Of a stretch of 64,000 nucleotides of DNA, positions 51,940-60,730 are shown in pieces. The stretch's first letter is position 1; each line of letters starts with the position of its first letter. The notes below the pieces were generated by a model. It saw nothing but the letters and a program-made list of their open reading frames with translations, searched no databases and had not been told where the DNA came from. Made by a program: the position numbers and the translations under genes. The stretch comes from Allomuricauda sp. TY007 (GTDB taxonomy: Bacteria; Bacteroidota; Bacteroidia; Flavobacteriales; Flavobacteriaceae): contig NZ_WUEG01000001.1 in NCBI RefSeq assembly GCF_010468565.1, positions 62,001-126,000 on the forward strand. Reading direction: 5' to 3'.

Positions 51940-52161
51940 AAGCAGTCCCAATTAAGTACTTACTTCTTGGGCAAACAGCAAAACATCAATTGCTTCACAA
52001 CATTTTTCGGACAGTTCACAACAAAAATTTAGGGGGTCGCCACATTAGGCCTACTTTCACATTGTTTTTAAGTCATTTTAGTGTCGAACGCAGATTTTAC
52101 AGATCTTAACCTACTTAGACCATGGTCTTAAAAACACGGAAAACATAATTTTCACCCCACA

Positions 52162-52191
52162 AAAAAGCCCTCAAATTGAGGGCTTTTTTTG
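52162..52191. terminator. Bidirectional terminator between hflX and DUF3078
   Basis: AAAAAAGCCCTCAA (52162-52175) and TTGAGGGCTTTTTT (52177-52190) are perfectly complementary. With a T run on both strands it can end hflX (plus) and the DUF3078 gene (minus, stop at 52209). The 220 bp between hflX and this site contain nothing I recognise. Confidence 0.92.
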
Positions 52192-52208
52192 TCAACTTAA
52201 ATTGCTCC

Positions 52209-53141
52209 TTAAAACTTATAACTAAGTCCAAGTGTCCAATAGGTCTGAAGCTCATTGTCAATCGTATCGAACGTAGCATCTGGATTAGGAGTTGGCGCAT
52301 TGTTTACAATGTAATTCAATGTTTCCTGTTTGTTGTTTCGCAATCCAAAGTCAAAACCTACACCAATCATTTTCCATAACTTGTAGCTAAAAGAATTGGT
52401 CCATGTCCAGTTGCTCAAATTGCTGCTTTCATAGCTTTGGAACAAGGACAGGTTACTTTTAAAGTTTATTGCACCAATTTGCTTAGTATAGTCCGCTACA
52501 ATCTTGGCCCCCATAGAAGATTCAAAAATGGTATCCTCACTGCTGAACACAAAGTTGTAGTTGAGCGGGTGCATTACCACCACCAAATCTGGGATAGGGG
52601 TCCATGTGGCACCGACACCAAGGTCCAAATAACCCGGGTCGTTAAAATTGCTCAAAATTGTGGTTCTATATTCCGCCAAAGTAGATATAGCGAATTTCTC
52701 ACTCAGTTTTCTACCGTACAAAGATGAAATATTGAACACATCGGTGGCCTGACGAAAGCTATCATCGTCGGTAGGATCATCCTTATCGTCCAGTTTGACC
52801 CAGGACAGGTTGAGATTGGCAGCATTTCTCCAAAAGAATTTTTCTTCTTGAAGATTGGCATAGGCATTAACGGTAAATCCAATATTTCCTGATGAGTTAT
52901 TGGGAATTCCTTGGGCAAACCAATTATTGAACTGGGATATACTGCCACCAATAGTTCCGAATGCGCCAATTTTCCAACCTGGGAGCGCATCCAGTTTTGC
53001 TTGAAGTGCATTGACCCGCGACTGGATAGCGGCAATAGAATCTTTTTTTGGGGCAATCTGGGCTTTTAATTCTTCCTCGGTCTGTGCAGTTGCTGAGAAC
53101 AGAGCAAAGAAAGCCACAGCAGTAAAAAGTAGTTTTTTCAT
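52209..53141 (-). CDS. DUF3078 family outer-membrane beta-barrel protein
   Basis: A 310-residue exported protein: signal MKKLLFTAVAFFALFSATAQ, a short coiled coil (EELKAQIAPKKDSIAAIQSRVNALQAKLDAL in part), then the DUF3078 barrel starting WKIGAFGTIGGSISQFNNWFAQG, with alternating aromatic strands and a C-terminal WTLGLSYKF (final Phe), typical of outer-membrane barrels. The function is unknown. I start at ATG 53141, since the longer frame to 53225 adds a basic stretch before the signal. Confidence 0.88.
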   Translation of the reverse strand: MKKLLFTAVAFFALFSATAQTEEELKAQIAPKKDSIAAIQSRVNALQAKLDALPGWKIGAFGTIGGSISQFNNWFAQGIPNNSSGNIGFTVNAYANLQEEKFFWRNAANLNLSWVKLDDKDDPTDDDSFRQATDVFNISSLYGRKLSEKFAISTLAEYRTTILSNFNDPGYLDLGVGATWTPIPDLVVVMHPLNYNFVFSSEDTIFESSMGAKIVADYTKQIGAINFKSNLSLFQSYESSNLSNWTWTNSFSYKLWKMIGVGFDFGLRNNKQETLNYIVNNAPTPNPDATFDTIDNELQTYWTLGLSYKF

Positions 53142-53436
53142 AGTATGGAGTTTTCTGTTTAGAACCGTAAAAGTAAGAAATGTCACACCTATTTTCCTTA
53201 ACCGATGGCAATAAACAATTTTCAATTACTGACAAATTGGTGTGGACTTATGAATTGAGTACTTACCAAAAACGTCCCTCAACTGTCTCATTTTACCTCT
53301 TGATGGTTAGCATCACAGGTAAAAATTTCTTTAAAACCCTTATCCATCAATTCATATGGGGCATCCGTCAATTGGCCGTTTCCCGAACCAATATTATTTC
53401 CTTTCTTGTAGGTTTTCAATTCAATTTGAATCAAAT
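53142..53436. other. Spacer between divergent outer-membrane protein genes
   Basis: These 295 bases hold the promoters of both flanking genes by position. I see no exact TAnnTTTG box. An 86-codon plus-strand frame at 53180-53440 shows no recognisable feature and runs into the barrel gene start, so I do not call it. Confidence 0.4.
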
Positions 53437-54087
53437 ATGAAAAAATCAGCAGGTATTGCTGTAGTTATTGTTATAGCCAGTACTTTATTTGTAAATGCCC
53501 AAGAAAAGAATTTTGGGGTCATTGGAGGATTGAATCTAGCTAATATTAGGGGAGACAGAACAGAATCCATCAACAATAGTTGGCGTCTTGCTTATCAATT
53601 TGGCGTATTTTCAAACTTTTCTTTGAGTGATAAGATAGCTTTGGAACCCAGGGTACTCTTTTCTTCCAAAGGCTTTAATGATGAAATGGACTTAGGCGCT
53701 TTCGATAATCATTCAAGAATCCCAGTAAAATATGCCAATAGAGATAGCTATCTGTCAGTTCCCGTATTGCTTAAATATAAGTTGATGAATAATCTTAGTT
53801 TGGATTTGGGGCCAGAAATTGCTTTCTTATTGTATTCAAAAAATGTAATTACCAAGGTCGATGTAGAAGGTTTTCATGCGAAAGGAGATGTGTTACATGA
53901 GAGATCAGGTGATTTCTTTGTGGATTACGGAGCTATGGCCGGTGTAACTTTTTATTTTACTACTAAAGCATTCGTTCAGCTTAATTATTTTCATGGGCTA
54001 TCCAATTTGCGTAGAGAAATAACCATAATTGAATCAACGGAAAATAATTCTGTATTGCAACTTTCTTTAGGTTACCTTATTTTTTAA
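53437..54087 (+). CDS. Outer-membrane beta-barrel protein (PorT-like)
   Basis: A 216-residue protein with signal MKKSAGIAVVIVIASTLFVNAQ and a barrel that begins FGVIGGLNLANIRGD, has LEPRVLFSSKGF, LSVPVLLKYKLMNNLSLDLGPEIAFLLY and ends in VLQLSLGYLIF (final Phe). This is the common Bacteroidota porin-family barrel (PF13568). The start is ATG 53437, as the longer frame from 53356 lacks a signal. The gene is more AT-rich than its surroundings, perhaps imported. Its stop overlaps an Ig-like remnant. Confidence 0.85.
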   Translation: MKKSAGIAVVIVIASTLFVNAQEKNFGVIGGLNLANIRGDRTESINNSWRLAYQFGVFSNFSLSDKIALEPRVLFSSKGFNDEMDLGAFDNHSRIPVKYANRDSYLSVPVLLKYKLMNNLSLDLGPEIAFLLYSKNVITKVDVEGFHAKGDVLHERSGDFFVDYGAMAGVTFYFTTKAFVQLNYFHGLSNLRREITIIESTENNSVLQLSLGYLIF

Positions 54088-54182
54088 TGGTTGTCAAAAC
54101 ATTAAAGTCTGTTGCAGCGACCGTTGTTGAGGATACTGAGGCCACAGCTGACTGTACCATTACAGTAAACCCCAATCTATAA
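54087..54182 (+). pseudogene. Possible C-terminal scrap of a bacterial Ig-like domain
   Basis: A 31-codon frame starts on the stop of the barrel gene (TAATG). It ends ATVVEDTEATADCTITVNPNL, resembling the final strands of Big_2-type Ig-like domains (A.v......A.C.vtV). No other part of such a protein is found nearby. It may be a deletion scar or a chance resemblance. A weak hairpin with T tail (54196-54219) follows. Confidence 0.35.
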
Positions 54183-54195
54183 ATTTCAAAGTGAT

Positions 54196-54219
54196 AAAGT
54201 CCCTTTTTGGGAACTTTTT
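54196..54219 (+). terminator. Hairpin with T tail after the barrel gene
   Basis: AAAGTCCC (54196-54203) pairs with GGGAACTTT (54209-54217) over TTTTT with one bulged base, and T bases continue. It may end the barrel-gene transcript and overlaps the end of the converging DUF2480 gene. Confidence 0.5.
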
Positions 54220-54724
54220 ATTTTTTCTTATAAAGCGGCACCGAAGAACAAGCCTCGCCATACATCACACTTTTGGCCACTTCTTGGATTTTTGTAACGG
54301 CCATAAGGTAGGCATTTTCGGGAACGGGTTTGTTGGAACACCCTTTTATGATTACGGGTTTATCTGTAAATTCAGCAACATCCAATTGGTCCAATACAGT
54401 TTGATAAAGTGCAGTTTCTAAATCCTCAAGACTACCCTGAACCACCTTTTTGGCATAAGGCTGTAACTTGGAGGCAATCAACATAAAGGCCCAGCCTGGA
54501 ATAATGGCATCCGAAGAACATTGAAGCGCCACATAGGCGTTTTGATAGGCTGTCCAGTCGTGTTCTTCCACATGGGAACGAAACTCTTTTTCACGCAAGA
54601 TAAAGCCTTCGTACAACCAATCTTTAATGTCCAGCACCATACGCTCCCCTATGGGATAATAATCCTCCAGGTTGAAGGTAATCAACTTGCTTTGCGCTAC
54701 TCTATTTACGATTTCTTTTTCCAT
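54218..54724 (-). CDS. DUF2480 family protein, last gene of the suf operon
   Basis: A 168-residue soluble protein beginning MEKEIVNRVAQSKLITFNLEDYYP. FNLEDYYPIGER, LREKEFRSHVEEHDW and QCSSDAIIPGWAFMLIASKL are features I associate with DUF2480, found beside suf genes in Bacteroidota; the function is unknown but conserved cysteines (CSSDA and GCSNKP) would fit Fe-S work. A longer frame from 54778 adds 18 residues including IPAFAGMT, which is translated dispersed repeat, not protein, so ATG 54724 is the real start. Confidence 0.88.
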   Translation of the reverse strand: MEKEIVNRVAQSKLITFNLEDYYPIGERMVLDIKDWLYEGFILREKEFRSHVEEHDWTAYQNAYVALQCSSDAIIPGWAFMLIASKLQPYAKKVVQGSLEDLETALYQTVLDQLDVAEFTDKPVIIKGCSNKPVPENAYLMAVTKIQEVAKSVMYGEACSSVPLYKKK

Positions 54725-54727
54725 AAT

Positions 54728-54794
54728 TGTCATTCCTGCAAAGGCAGGAATCTTTTTCAAATTAAGTAGATTCCGCATCTAGTGCGGAATGACA
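54728..54794. repeat. 67-bp dispersed repeat, copy 2 (DUF2480/sufT junction)
   Basis: TGTCATTCC (54728-54736) and GGAATGACA (54786-54794) bound the element, with internal hairpins CCTGCaaaGGCAGG and TTCCGCA...TGCGGAA. It matches copy 1 (39030-39096) in length and layout but lies inverted. It starts 4 bp before the DUF2480 start codon. Confidence 0.88.
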
Positions 54795-54804
54795 AGTTAA
54801 ACCC

Positions 54805-55134
54805 CTACAGGAGCCCCAACTCCAATTTGGCCTCTTCGCTCATCAGCTCCTGGGTCCAAGGGGGGTCAAAAGTGATTTCCACCTCCACGTCTTTCAGCAT
54901 ATCAATGGACTTCACTTTCTCCTCTACCTCCACAGGCAAAGTTTCGGCCACAGGGCAATTGGGCGAGGTAAGGGTCATCAAAATCTTTACTTCGTATTCC
55001 TCGTTCACGAACACGTCATAAATCAATCCCAGTTCGTAAATGTCCACAGGAATTTCTGGATCATAAATGGTCTTGAGCACCTTTACGATCTTTTCGCCCA
55101 GTTCTTGTGTATCTATGGTGGTTTCTTCGCTCAT
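54805..55134 (-). CDS. SufT-like Fe-S assembly factor (DUF59/MIP18)
   Basis: A 109-residue protein of the MIP18/PaaD-like family. VKVLKTIYDPEIPVDIYELGLIYDVFVNEEYEVKI (in part) holds the DPE motif, and MTLTSPNCPVAETLP carries the conserved cysteine. It assists Fe-S protein maturation and is usually located in suf operons, as here: 6 bp after the sufE stop on the same strand. Confidence 0.92.
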   Translation of the reverse strand: MSEETTIDTQELGEKIVKVLKTIYDPEIPVDIYELGLIYDVFVNEEYEVKILMTLTSPNCPVAETLPVEVEEKVKSIDMLKDVEVEITFDPPWTQELMSEEAKLELGLL

Positions 55135-55140
55135 CTTATG

Positions 55141-55563
55141 CTATTTTAACTGTGTTTGATAGGCAACTGCGTACAATTTCAGTTGCTTGATCATGCTTAC
55201 CAATCCGTTGGCCCGGGTTGGCGACAAATGTTCTTTAAGACCAATTTCATCAATAAACCCTGTGTCGGCGTCGATAATATCCTGAGGTTTTTGATTGCTG
55301 AACGCCCTGACCAAAATGGCTATGATCCCTTTGGTGATAATGGCATCGCTATCGGCAGTAAAAACCAATCTGTCTCCATCCAGTTCGGCATGCACCCAAA
55401 CCTTGCTCTGGCAACCTTTGATCAGGTTATCATCGGTCTTGTATTGTTCTTCTATCAATGGAAGTGATTTTCCGAGTTCAATCATATATTCGTAACGCTG
55501 CATCCAGTCGTCGAACATGGAAAACTCGTCTATTATCTCTTCCTGTATCTCTTTTATGGTCAT
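55141..55563 (-). CDS. sufE: SufE family sulfur acceptor
   Basis: A 140-residue protein that accepts persulfide from SufS. The acceptor cysteine is C51 in DNLIKGCQSKVWV, and FDDWMQRYEYMIELGKSL opens the fold. I start at ATG 55563; the longer frame to 55608 adds a cysteine-rich stretch unlike SufE. It is 72 bp downstream of sufS and directly followed by sufT. Confidence 0.93.
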   Translation of the reverse strand: MTIKEIQEEIIDEFSMFDDWMQRYEYMIELGKSLPLIEEQYKTDDNLIKGCQSKVWVHAELDGDRLVFTADSDAIITKGIIAILVRAFSNQKPQDIIDADTGFIDEIGLKEHLSPTRANGLVSMIKQLKLYAVAYQTQLK

Positions 55564-55635
55564 GCTGTGGTTTTGTTCAAAAGTACAACTCGGCGGACTG
55601 CAATTCAAGTCTTTATGATAAAGATAACGCTTCGG

Positions 55636-56877
55636 CTACTGTAACATATTTCTGGCCCGCTTTACGGCTTCGACCAATTTATCCACTTCTTCTTTATTGT
55701 TGTAAAAGCTAAAACTGGCCCTTACCGTGCCCGGAATCTTGTAAAAATCCATGATAGGTTGCGCGCAATGGTGCCCTGTACGCACTGCGATGCCCAATTT
55801 ATCCACAATGGTGCCGATGTCGTAGGGATGGATTCCTTCAATGTTAAAGGAAATCACCGAAGTTTTGTGCGCTGCGGTTCCATAAATCTTTAATCCATCA
55901 ATGGTGAGCAATTGTTCGGTGGCATATTCCACCAACTCATCTTCGTACTGGGCGATGGCATCAAAACCGATGCTATTCATGTAATCCAACGCGGCTCCAA
56001 AAGCAATTCCCCCACAGATATTGGGCGTTCCCGCTTCAAATTTATGGGGCAGATCGGCATAGGTGGTCTTTTCAAAGGTTACCTCGGCAATCATTTCGCC
56101 CCCGCCTTGATAGGGTGGTAATTTTTTAAGCCATTCCTCTTTGCCATACAACATTCCAACACCCGTTGGTCCACACATTTTATGGGCAGAAACGGTGTAG
56201 AAATCCACATCCAATGCCTGTAAATCAGCTTTGATGTGTGCTGCAGCCTGTGCCCCATCCACCAAAACCGCGGCTCCCACTTTGTGGGCAGCATCAATAA
56301 TTTCTTTAATTGGATTGATGGTTCCCAACGCATTGGACACATGGTTGCAGAAGACCAATTTTGTCTTGTCGGACAACAAATTGTAATATCCTTCCATTAC
56401 CAACTCTCCTTCCAGATTCATTGGAATCACTTTGAGGGTTGCCCCCGTGCGTTCGCACAGCATCTGCCAAGGCACAATATTGGAGTGGTGCTCCATGGCG
56501 GAAACCAGAACCTCATCACCCTCTTTTAAAAATGAAGTGAATCCGTTGGCGACCAAATTGATACTGTCTGTGGTTCCCGAAGTGAAAATCACCTCGTAGG
56601 GATAGGCAATGTTAAAGTGCTTTTGGATTTTTTGGCGTGCTGCTTCGTAAGCATCAGTCGCTTCTTGAGACAAGGTATGTACCCCACGGTGAATGTTGGC
56701 ATTGTAATTTTGGTAATAATCAACAATGGCATCAATTACCTGCTGTGGTGTCTGCGATGTTGCTGCATTGTCCAAATACACCAAAGGCTGTCCATTGACC
56801 TCTCTTTGGAGGATGGGAAAGTCTTTCCTGATGGTATTTACGTCTAACTTCTCTATTAGAATATTTTTTTCTGTCAT
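55636..56877 (-). CDS. sufS: Cysteine desulfurase SufS
   Basis: A 413-residue PLP enzyme that takes sulfur from cysteine. The PLP lysine is K233 in VSAHKMCGPTG, and the persulfide cysteine is C371 in RTGHHCAQP, the short-loop type II signature. DNAATSQTP and HRGVHTLSQEATDAYE are the usual N-terminal blocks. Its start ATG and second codon ACA are the outer end (TGTCAT on the plus strand) of the dispersed repeat at 56872-56962, so the repeat forms its translation start. Confidence 0.96.
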   Translation of the reverse strand: MTEKNILIEKLDVNTIRKDFPILQREVNGQPLVYLDNAATSQTPQQVIDAIVDYYQNYNANIHRGVHTLSQEATDAYEAARQKIQKHFNIAYPYEVIFTSGTTDSINLVANGFTSFLKEGDEVLVSAMEHHSNIVPWQMLCERTGATLKVIPMNLEGELVMEGYYNLLSDKTKLVFCNHVSNALGTINPIKEIIDAAHKVGAAVLVDGAQAAAHIKADLQALDVDFYTVSAHKMCGPTGVGMLYGKEEWLKKLPPYQGGGEMIAEVTFEKTTYADLPHKFEAGTPNICGGIAFGAALDYMNSIGFDAIAQYEDELVEYATEQLLTIDGLKIYGTAAHKTSVISFNIEGIHPYDIGTIVDKLGIAVRTGHHCAQPIMDFYKIPGTVRASFSFYNNKEEVDKLVEAVKRARNMLQ

Positions 56878-56962
56878 TTTGAACGAAGTGAAAAATCTAA
56901 ACTATAAGGAGATTTCTCGCCCATCCTTCGATTCCCTCTCAGGACTAAAGCTCGAAATGACA
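56872..56962. repeat. 91-bp dispersed repeat (sufS/sufD junction)
   Basis: TGTCATTT (56872-56879) and AAATGACA (56955-56962) are the terminal inverted arms. The interior has GAACGAAGTG and GATTCCCTCTCAGGAC, the sequence style of known Bacteroidota repeats. It spans nearly the whole 94-bp gap and includes the sufS start codon. Confidence 0.8.
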
Positions 56963-56971
56963 CCTCATAAA

Positions 56972-58288
56972 CTACAGGTCAAATCCCATACGAACGCCCA
57001 GTTTATTGGCGATAATCTTATTGATTCTCGCCTTAAGCTCGGGAATACGAACACTCTCCAAAACGTTGTTGGCAAAAGCGTACATCATCAAGGCCTTGGC
57101 CTCTTTCTTAGGGATTCCCCTTGATCTAAGGTAGAAAAGGGCCTCATCATCCAACTGACCAATGGTACATCCATGCGAACATTTTACGTCGTCCGCAAAA
57201 ATCTCCAATTGTGGTTTTGAGTTGATGGTCGACCTATCACTCAACAAAATATTGTTGTTCTGCTGAAAGGCATCCGTTTTTTGGGCAATCTTGTCCACAA
57301 TAATCTTTCCGTTGAAAACACCTGTAGAACTGTCACCAAAAATCCCTTTGTAGTCTTGATGGCTCTCGCAGTTGGGCTGTGCATGGTGTACCAAAGTATG
57401 ATGGTCTACGTGCTGTTTGTCGCCCAAAATAGTTACGCCTTTCAAGGTAGAGTCGATGCGCTCCCCGTTCTGATAAAAGTTCAGGTTGTTACGGATGAGT
57501 TTTCCTCCCAAAGAGAAGGTGTGCACTCGTACCACACTACTGTTTTTTTGTGAGATATATGTGTTGTCCACCAATGAAGCCGTTGGCGCATCGTTCTGAA
57601 CTTTGTAGTAGTCCACAATGGCATCCTTTCCTGCGAAAATTTCGGTCACGGAGTTCGTGAACACTTCATTACCGGTCAAACTTTGGTGGCGTTCTATAAT
57701 TTGCACCTCGGCGTTGTCCTCTGCAACAATCAAGTTCCTAGGTTGTAGCATCAAAGCTGCCTCGTTGCCCGTGGCCAAATGCAAAATTTGGATAGGCTTC
57801 TTGGGCATTTTGTTCTTTGGGATGTAGATATACGCTCCTTCTTTGCTAAAAGCTGTATTCAAAGAGGTCAACGACTCATCTTTAGAAGCCGCTTTGTTGA
57901 AGTACACTTCAATCACCTGTTTAAACATCGGCTTGCTAAAAGCAGAGCTCATCAAACAGACATCCACACCATCATGTGTTGTTTCAGAAAGGTAAGAACT
58001 GTACACCCCATCAACAAACACAATTTTGTAGGTGTCTATCTCGTGGAGAAAGTATTTTTTCACATCCTTGTATTCCAAGGTGGTTTCATGCTTTGGAAAG
58101 ATGCTGAAATCTATCTTTTGCAAGCCTTTGAGTGAAGTATACTTCCAAGCTTCGTCCTTTTTGGTCGGGAAGCCCTTGGTCTCAAAGTTCTTCATGGCAT
58201 TGGACCTTTCCTCATGTACTGGATGATCTAAATCCAAGCCATCTTCAAAAGCCATAAAAGAGGAGACTAATTTTTCCTTTAAATCCAT
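56972..58288 (-). CDS. sufD: Fe-S assembly scaffold protein SufD
   Basis: A 438-residue member of the SufBD family. After an N-terminal helical domain (WKYTSLKGLQKIDF) comes the parallel beta-helix with IQILHLATGN, NLIVAEDNAEVQIIERHQSL, and the C-terminal DDVKCSHGCTIGQLDDEALFYLRSRGIPKKEA (in part), the conserved family block. It pairs with SufB and SufC in the scaffold complex. The gaps on either side are filled by dispersed repeats. Confidence 0.95.
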   Translation of the reverse strand: MDLKEKLVSSFMAFEDGLDLDHPVHEERSNAMKNFETKGFPTKKDEAWKYTSLKGLQKIDFSIFPKHETTLEYKDVKKYFLHEIDTYKIVFVDGVYSSYLSETTHDGVDVCLMSSAFSKPMFKQVIEVYFNKAASKDESLTSLNTAFSKEGAYIYIPKNKMPKKPIQILHLATGNEAALMLQPRNLIVAEDNAEVQIIERHQSLTGNEVFTNSVTEIFAGKDAIVDYYKVQNDAPTASLVDNTYISQKNSSVVRVHTFSLGGKLIRNNLNFYQNGERIDSTLKGVTILGDKQHVDHHTLVHHAQPNCESHQDYKGIFGDSSTGVFNGKIIVDKIAQKTDAFQQNNNILLSDRSTINSKPQLEIFADDVKCSHGCTIGQLDDEALFYLRSRGIPKKEAKALMMYAFANNVLESVRIPELKARINKIIANKLGVRMGFDL

Positions 58289-58300
58289 TTGTTTTTAATT

Positions 58301-58397
58301 GTCATCCCTGCACTTCGTTTAACTCAGCATAAACTCTGGCAGGAATCTAATTAATGATTTCTTTTCATTTGGATTCCCATTTTCATGGGAATGACAA
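58301..58397. repeat. 97-bp dispersed repeat (sufD/sufC junction)
   Basis: TGTCATCCC (58301-58309) and GGAATGACA (58389-58397) form the ends, with an inner GGCAGGAATCT and TTCCCATTTTCATGGGAA hairpin. It fills almost all of the 115-bp gap between sufD and sufC, starting 12 bp before the sufD start codon. Confidence 0.85.
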
Positions 58398-58403
58398 AAC
58401 TGG

Positions 58404-59156
58404 TTATACCGCAGCTTCTTCTTTTAACCAATCGTATCCTTTTTCTTCCAATTCCAGGGCCAATTCCTTGGTGCCGGACTTTACGATTTTGCCATCGTGC
58501 AATACATGCACATAATCGGGTACGATGTATTCCAACAAACGCTGATAGTGGGTGATTACAATGATGGCGTTGTCCTTGCTGCGCAATTTGTTCACCCCAT
58601 TGGCCACGATACGAAGGGCATCAATATCCAGACCGGAATCGGTTTCGTCCAAAATGGCCAATTTGGGTTCCATCATCGCCATTTGGAAGATTTCGTTACG
58701 CTTCTTTTCCCCTCCGGAGAACCCTTCGTTCAAGGAACGGGAAAGGAACTTTCGGTCGATTTCCAACATTTCCGACTTCTCCCGAATCTTCTTAAGCATT
58801 TCGTTGGCCGGCATATCCTCCAGACCTTGTGCTTTTCTGGATTCGTTGATAGCGGTCTTCATAAAATTGGTCACCGATACTCCTGGAATCTCAACTGGAT
58901 ACTGGAACGATAGAAACACTCCTTTGTGGGCTCTTTCTTCTGGGGAAAGTTCTTCCAAGTCCTCTCCTTCCAAAAGAATACTGCCCTCTCCTACTTCAAA
59001 TTCCTCTTGACCTGCGATAACTTCGGCCAAGGTACTTTTACCTGAACCGTTGGGGCCCATAATGGCATGTACCTCTCCAGCGTTCACCTTTAGGTTGATT
59101 CCCTTAAGGATTTCTTTATCGTCTACGCTTGCGTGTAAGTTCTTTATTTCTAGCAT
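58404..59156 (-). CDS. sufC: Fe-S assembly ATPase SufC
   Basis: A 250-residue ABC-type ATPase that drives the SufBCD scaffold. The Walker A is GPNGSGKST (34-42), the signature EGFSGGEKKRNEI follows, and Walker B LAILDETDSGLD is complete with the H-loop in ITHYQRL. There are no membrane segments, as expected for SufC. Repeats lie in both flanking gaps. Confidence 0.96.
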   Translation of the reverse strand: MLEIKNLHASVDDKEILKGINLKVNAGEVHAIMGPNGSGKSTLAEVIAGQEEFEVGEGSILLEGEDLEELSPEERAHKGVFLSFQYPVEIPGVSVTNFMKTAINESRKAQGLEDMPANEMLKKIREKSEMLEIDRKFLSRSLNEGFSGGEKKRNEIFQMAMMEPKLAILDETDSGLDIDALRIVANGVNKLRSKDNAIIVITHYQRLLEYIVPDYVHVLHDGKIVKSGTKELALELEEKGYDWLKEEAAV

Positions 59157-59185
59157 TTTGTAAAATTGTGTTCTGTCTTAATAAT

Positions 59186-59250
59186 TGTGATTTCGACTTC
59201 GCTCAATCACCAAATCTGCTTGGGTAGCTGAGCGCCCGCCGAAGTTACCC
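59186..59250. repeat. Degenerate dispersed repeat (sufC/sufB junction)
   Basis: GTGATTTCGACTTCGCTCAATCAC at 59187 on (quoted in part: GTGATT...AATCAC, an inverted pair) is followed by GGTAGCTGAGCGCCCGCCGAAG. The TTCGACTTCGCTC/GAGCG...CGAAG pairing is the common Bacteroidota repeat style, and differs from the TGTCAT type. It covers most of the 88-bp gap and reaches the sufB stop codon. Confidence 0.6.
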
Positions 59251-60690
59251 TACTGATCCTTCTAAACTGATTTCCAATAATTTTTGCGCTTCTACGGCAA
59301 ATTCCATTGGTAGTTTGTTCAATACTTCCTTACTGAATCCGTTTACGATCAAGGCGATGGCCTTTTCGGTATCAATTCCCCTTTGGTTACAGTAGAAAAT
59401 CTGATCCTCACCAATCTTACTGGTCGTGGCTTCGTGCTCTATCTGTGCGCTTTTGTTCTTAGCTTCAATGTAAGGGAATGTGTGTGCTCCGCAGCGGTTG
59501 CCCATCAATAGGGAATCGCATTGGGAGAAGTTCCTCGCATTTTCGGCACGACTGTTTACCTGTACCAATCCGCGGTAGCTATTTTGTGACTGTCCCGCAG
59601 AAATACCTTTGGAAATGATTGTACTCTTGGTATTCTTGCCCAAGTGGATCATCTTAGTCCCGGTATCTGCTTGCTGGAAATTGTTGGTCACTGCTATGGA
59701 ATAGAATTCCCCAATGGAATAATCCCCCTTCAAAATACAGGATGGATATTTCCATGTGACCGCGGAACCTGTCTCGACTTGCGTCCATGAAATTTTGGCG
59801 TGCTTCTCGCACAATCCGCGCTTGGTCACAAAGTTGTAAACGCCTCCTTTTCCTTCCTTGTTGCCAGGGAACCAGTTCTGAACTGTGGAATATTTGATTT
59901 CGGCATTGTCCAGGGCAATTAATTCCACAACGGCTGCGTGCAATTGGTTTTCATCACGCATGGGTGCGGTACATCCTTCCAAATAACTTACATAACTGCC
60001 TTCTTCGGCAATTACCAAGGTTCTCTCGAACTGTCCTGTTCCCGCCTGGTTGATTCGGAAATAGGTGGAAAGTTCCATCGGACATCTGACTCCTTTCGGA
60101 ATGTAACAGAAAGATCCATCGGAAAACACCGCTGAATTCAATGCAGCGTAAAAGTTATCTTTTTTGGGCACTACGGTCCCCAAGTATTTCTTTACCAATT
60201 CCGGATGTTCCTGAATAGCTTCCGAAATGGAACAGAAAATAATGCCTTTTTCGGCCAATGTCTTTTTGAAAGTTGTGGCCACTGAAACGGAATCCATTAC
60301 AATATCCACCGCAACACCTGCCAACTTCTTCTGCTCATCTACCGAGATTCCCAGCTTTTTGAAGGTGTCCAACAATTCTGGGTCCACTTCGTCCAAGCTA
60401 TTGTACTTGGGTTTTTTATTAGGGGCCGAGTAATAGGAAATGTCTTGGAAGTCGGGTTTTTTGTAGGTTACGTTTGCCCACTCGGGTTCCTCCATTTCTT
60501 TCCAAGCACGAAAAGCTTCCAATCTCCACTCCGTCATCCAATCGGGTTCTTCCTTCTTCTTGGAAATGGCAATAACGATTTCCTCGTTCAACCCTTTGGG
60601 GAGGGTATCCGATTCAATGTCCGTGTAGAAACCATACTCGTACTCTTTGGTCTCCAGTTCTTTCTTTAATTCTTCTTCTGTATAAGCCAT
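59245..60690 (-). CDS. sufB: Fe-S assembly scaffold protein SufB
   Basis: A 481-residue scaffold subunit on which the cluster is built. [52 protein letters not shown] (in part) and the C-terminal [27 protein letters not shown] (in part) are the family blocks, with the candidate acceptor cysteine in the CTAP segment. It is the second gene of the operon, 40 bp after sufA. The stop codon touches the dispersed repeat at 59186-59250. Confidence 0.96.
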   Translation of the reverse strand: MAYTEEELKKELETKEYEYGFYTDIESDTLPKGLNEEIVIAISKKKEEPDWMTEWRLEAFRAWKEMEEPEWANVTYKKPDFQDISYYSAPNKKPKYNSLDEVDPELLDTFKKLGISVDEQKKLAGVAVDIVMDSVSVATTFKKTLAEKGIIFCSISEAIQEHPELVKKYLGTVVPKKDNFYAALNSAVFSDGSFCYIPKGVRCPMELSTYFRINQAGTGQFERTLVIAEEGSYVSYLEGCTAPMRDENQLHAAVVELIALDNAEIKYSTVQNWFPGNKEGKGGVYNFVTKRGLCEKHAKISWTQVETGSAVTWKYPSCILKGDYSIGEFYSIAVTNNFQQADTGTKMIHLGKNTKSTIISKGISAGQSQNSYRGLVQVNSRAENARNFSQCDSLLMGNRCGAHTFPYIEAKNKSAQIEHEATTSKIGEDQIFYCNQRGIDTEKAIALIVNGFSKEVLNKLPMEFAVEAQKLLEISLEGSVG

Positions 60691-60730
60691 ATATCTTTAA
60701 GTTAGCCAATTACAGGCTTTAAGTCAATGT

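Noticed and set aside
53180..53440. An 86-codon frame before the outer-membrane barrel gene
   Set aside because: It has no signal, domain or promoter and ends across the barrel gene start; most likely chance.
54725..54778. N-terminal extension of the DUF2480 protein
   Set aside because: It is translated repeat sequence (IPAFAGMT) and not protein.
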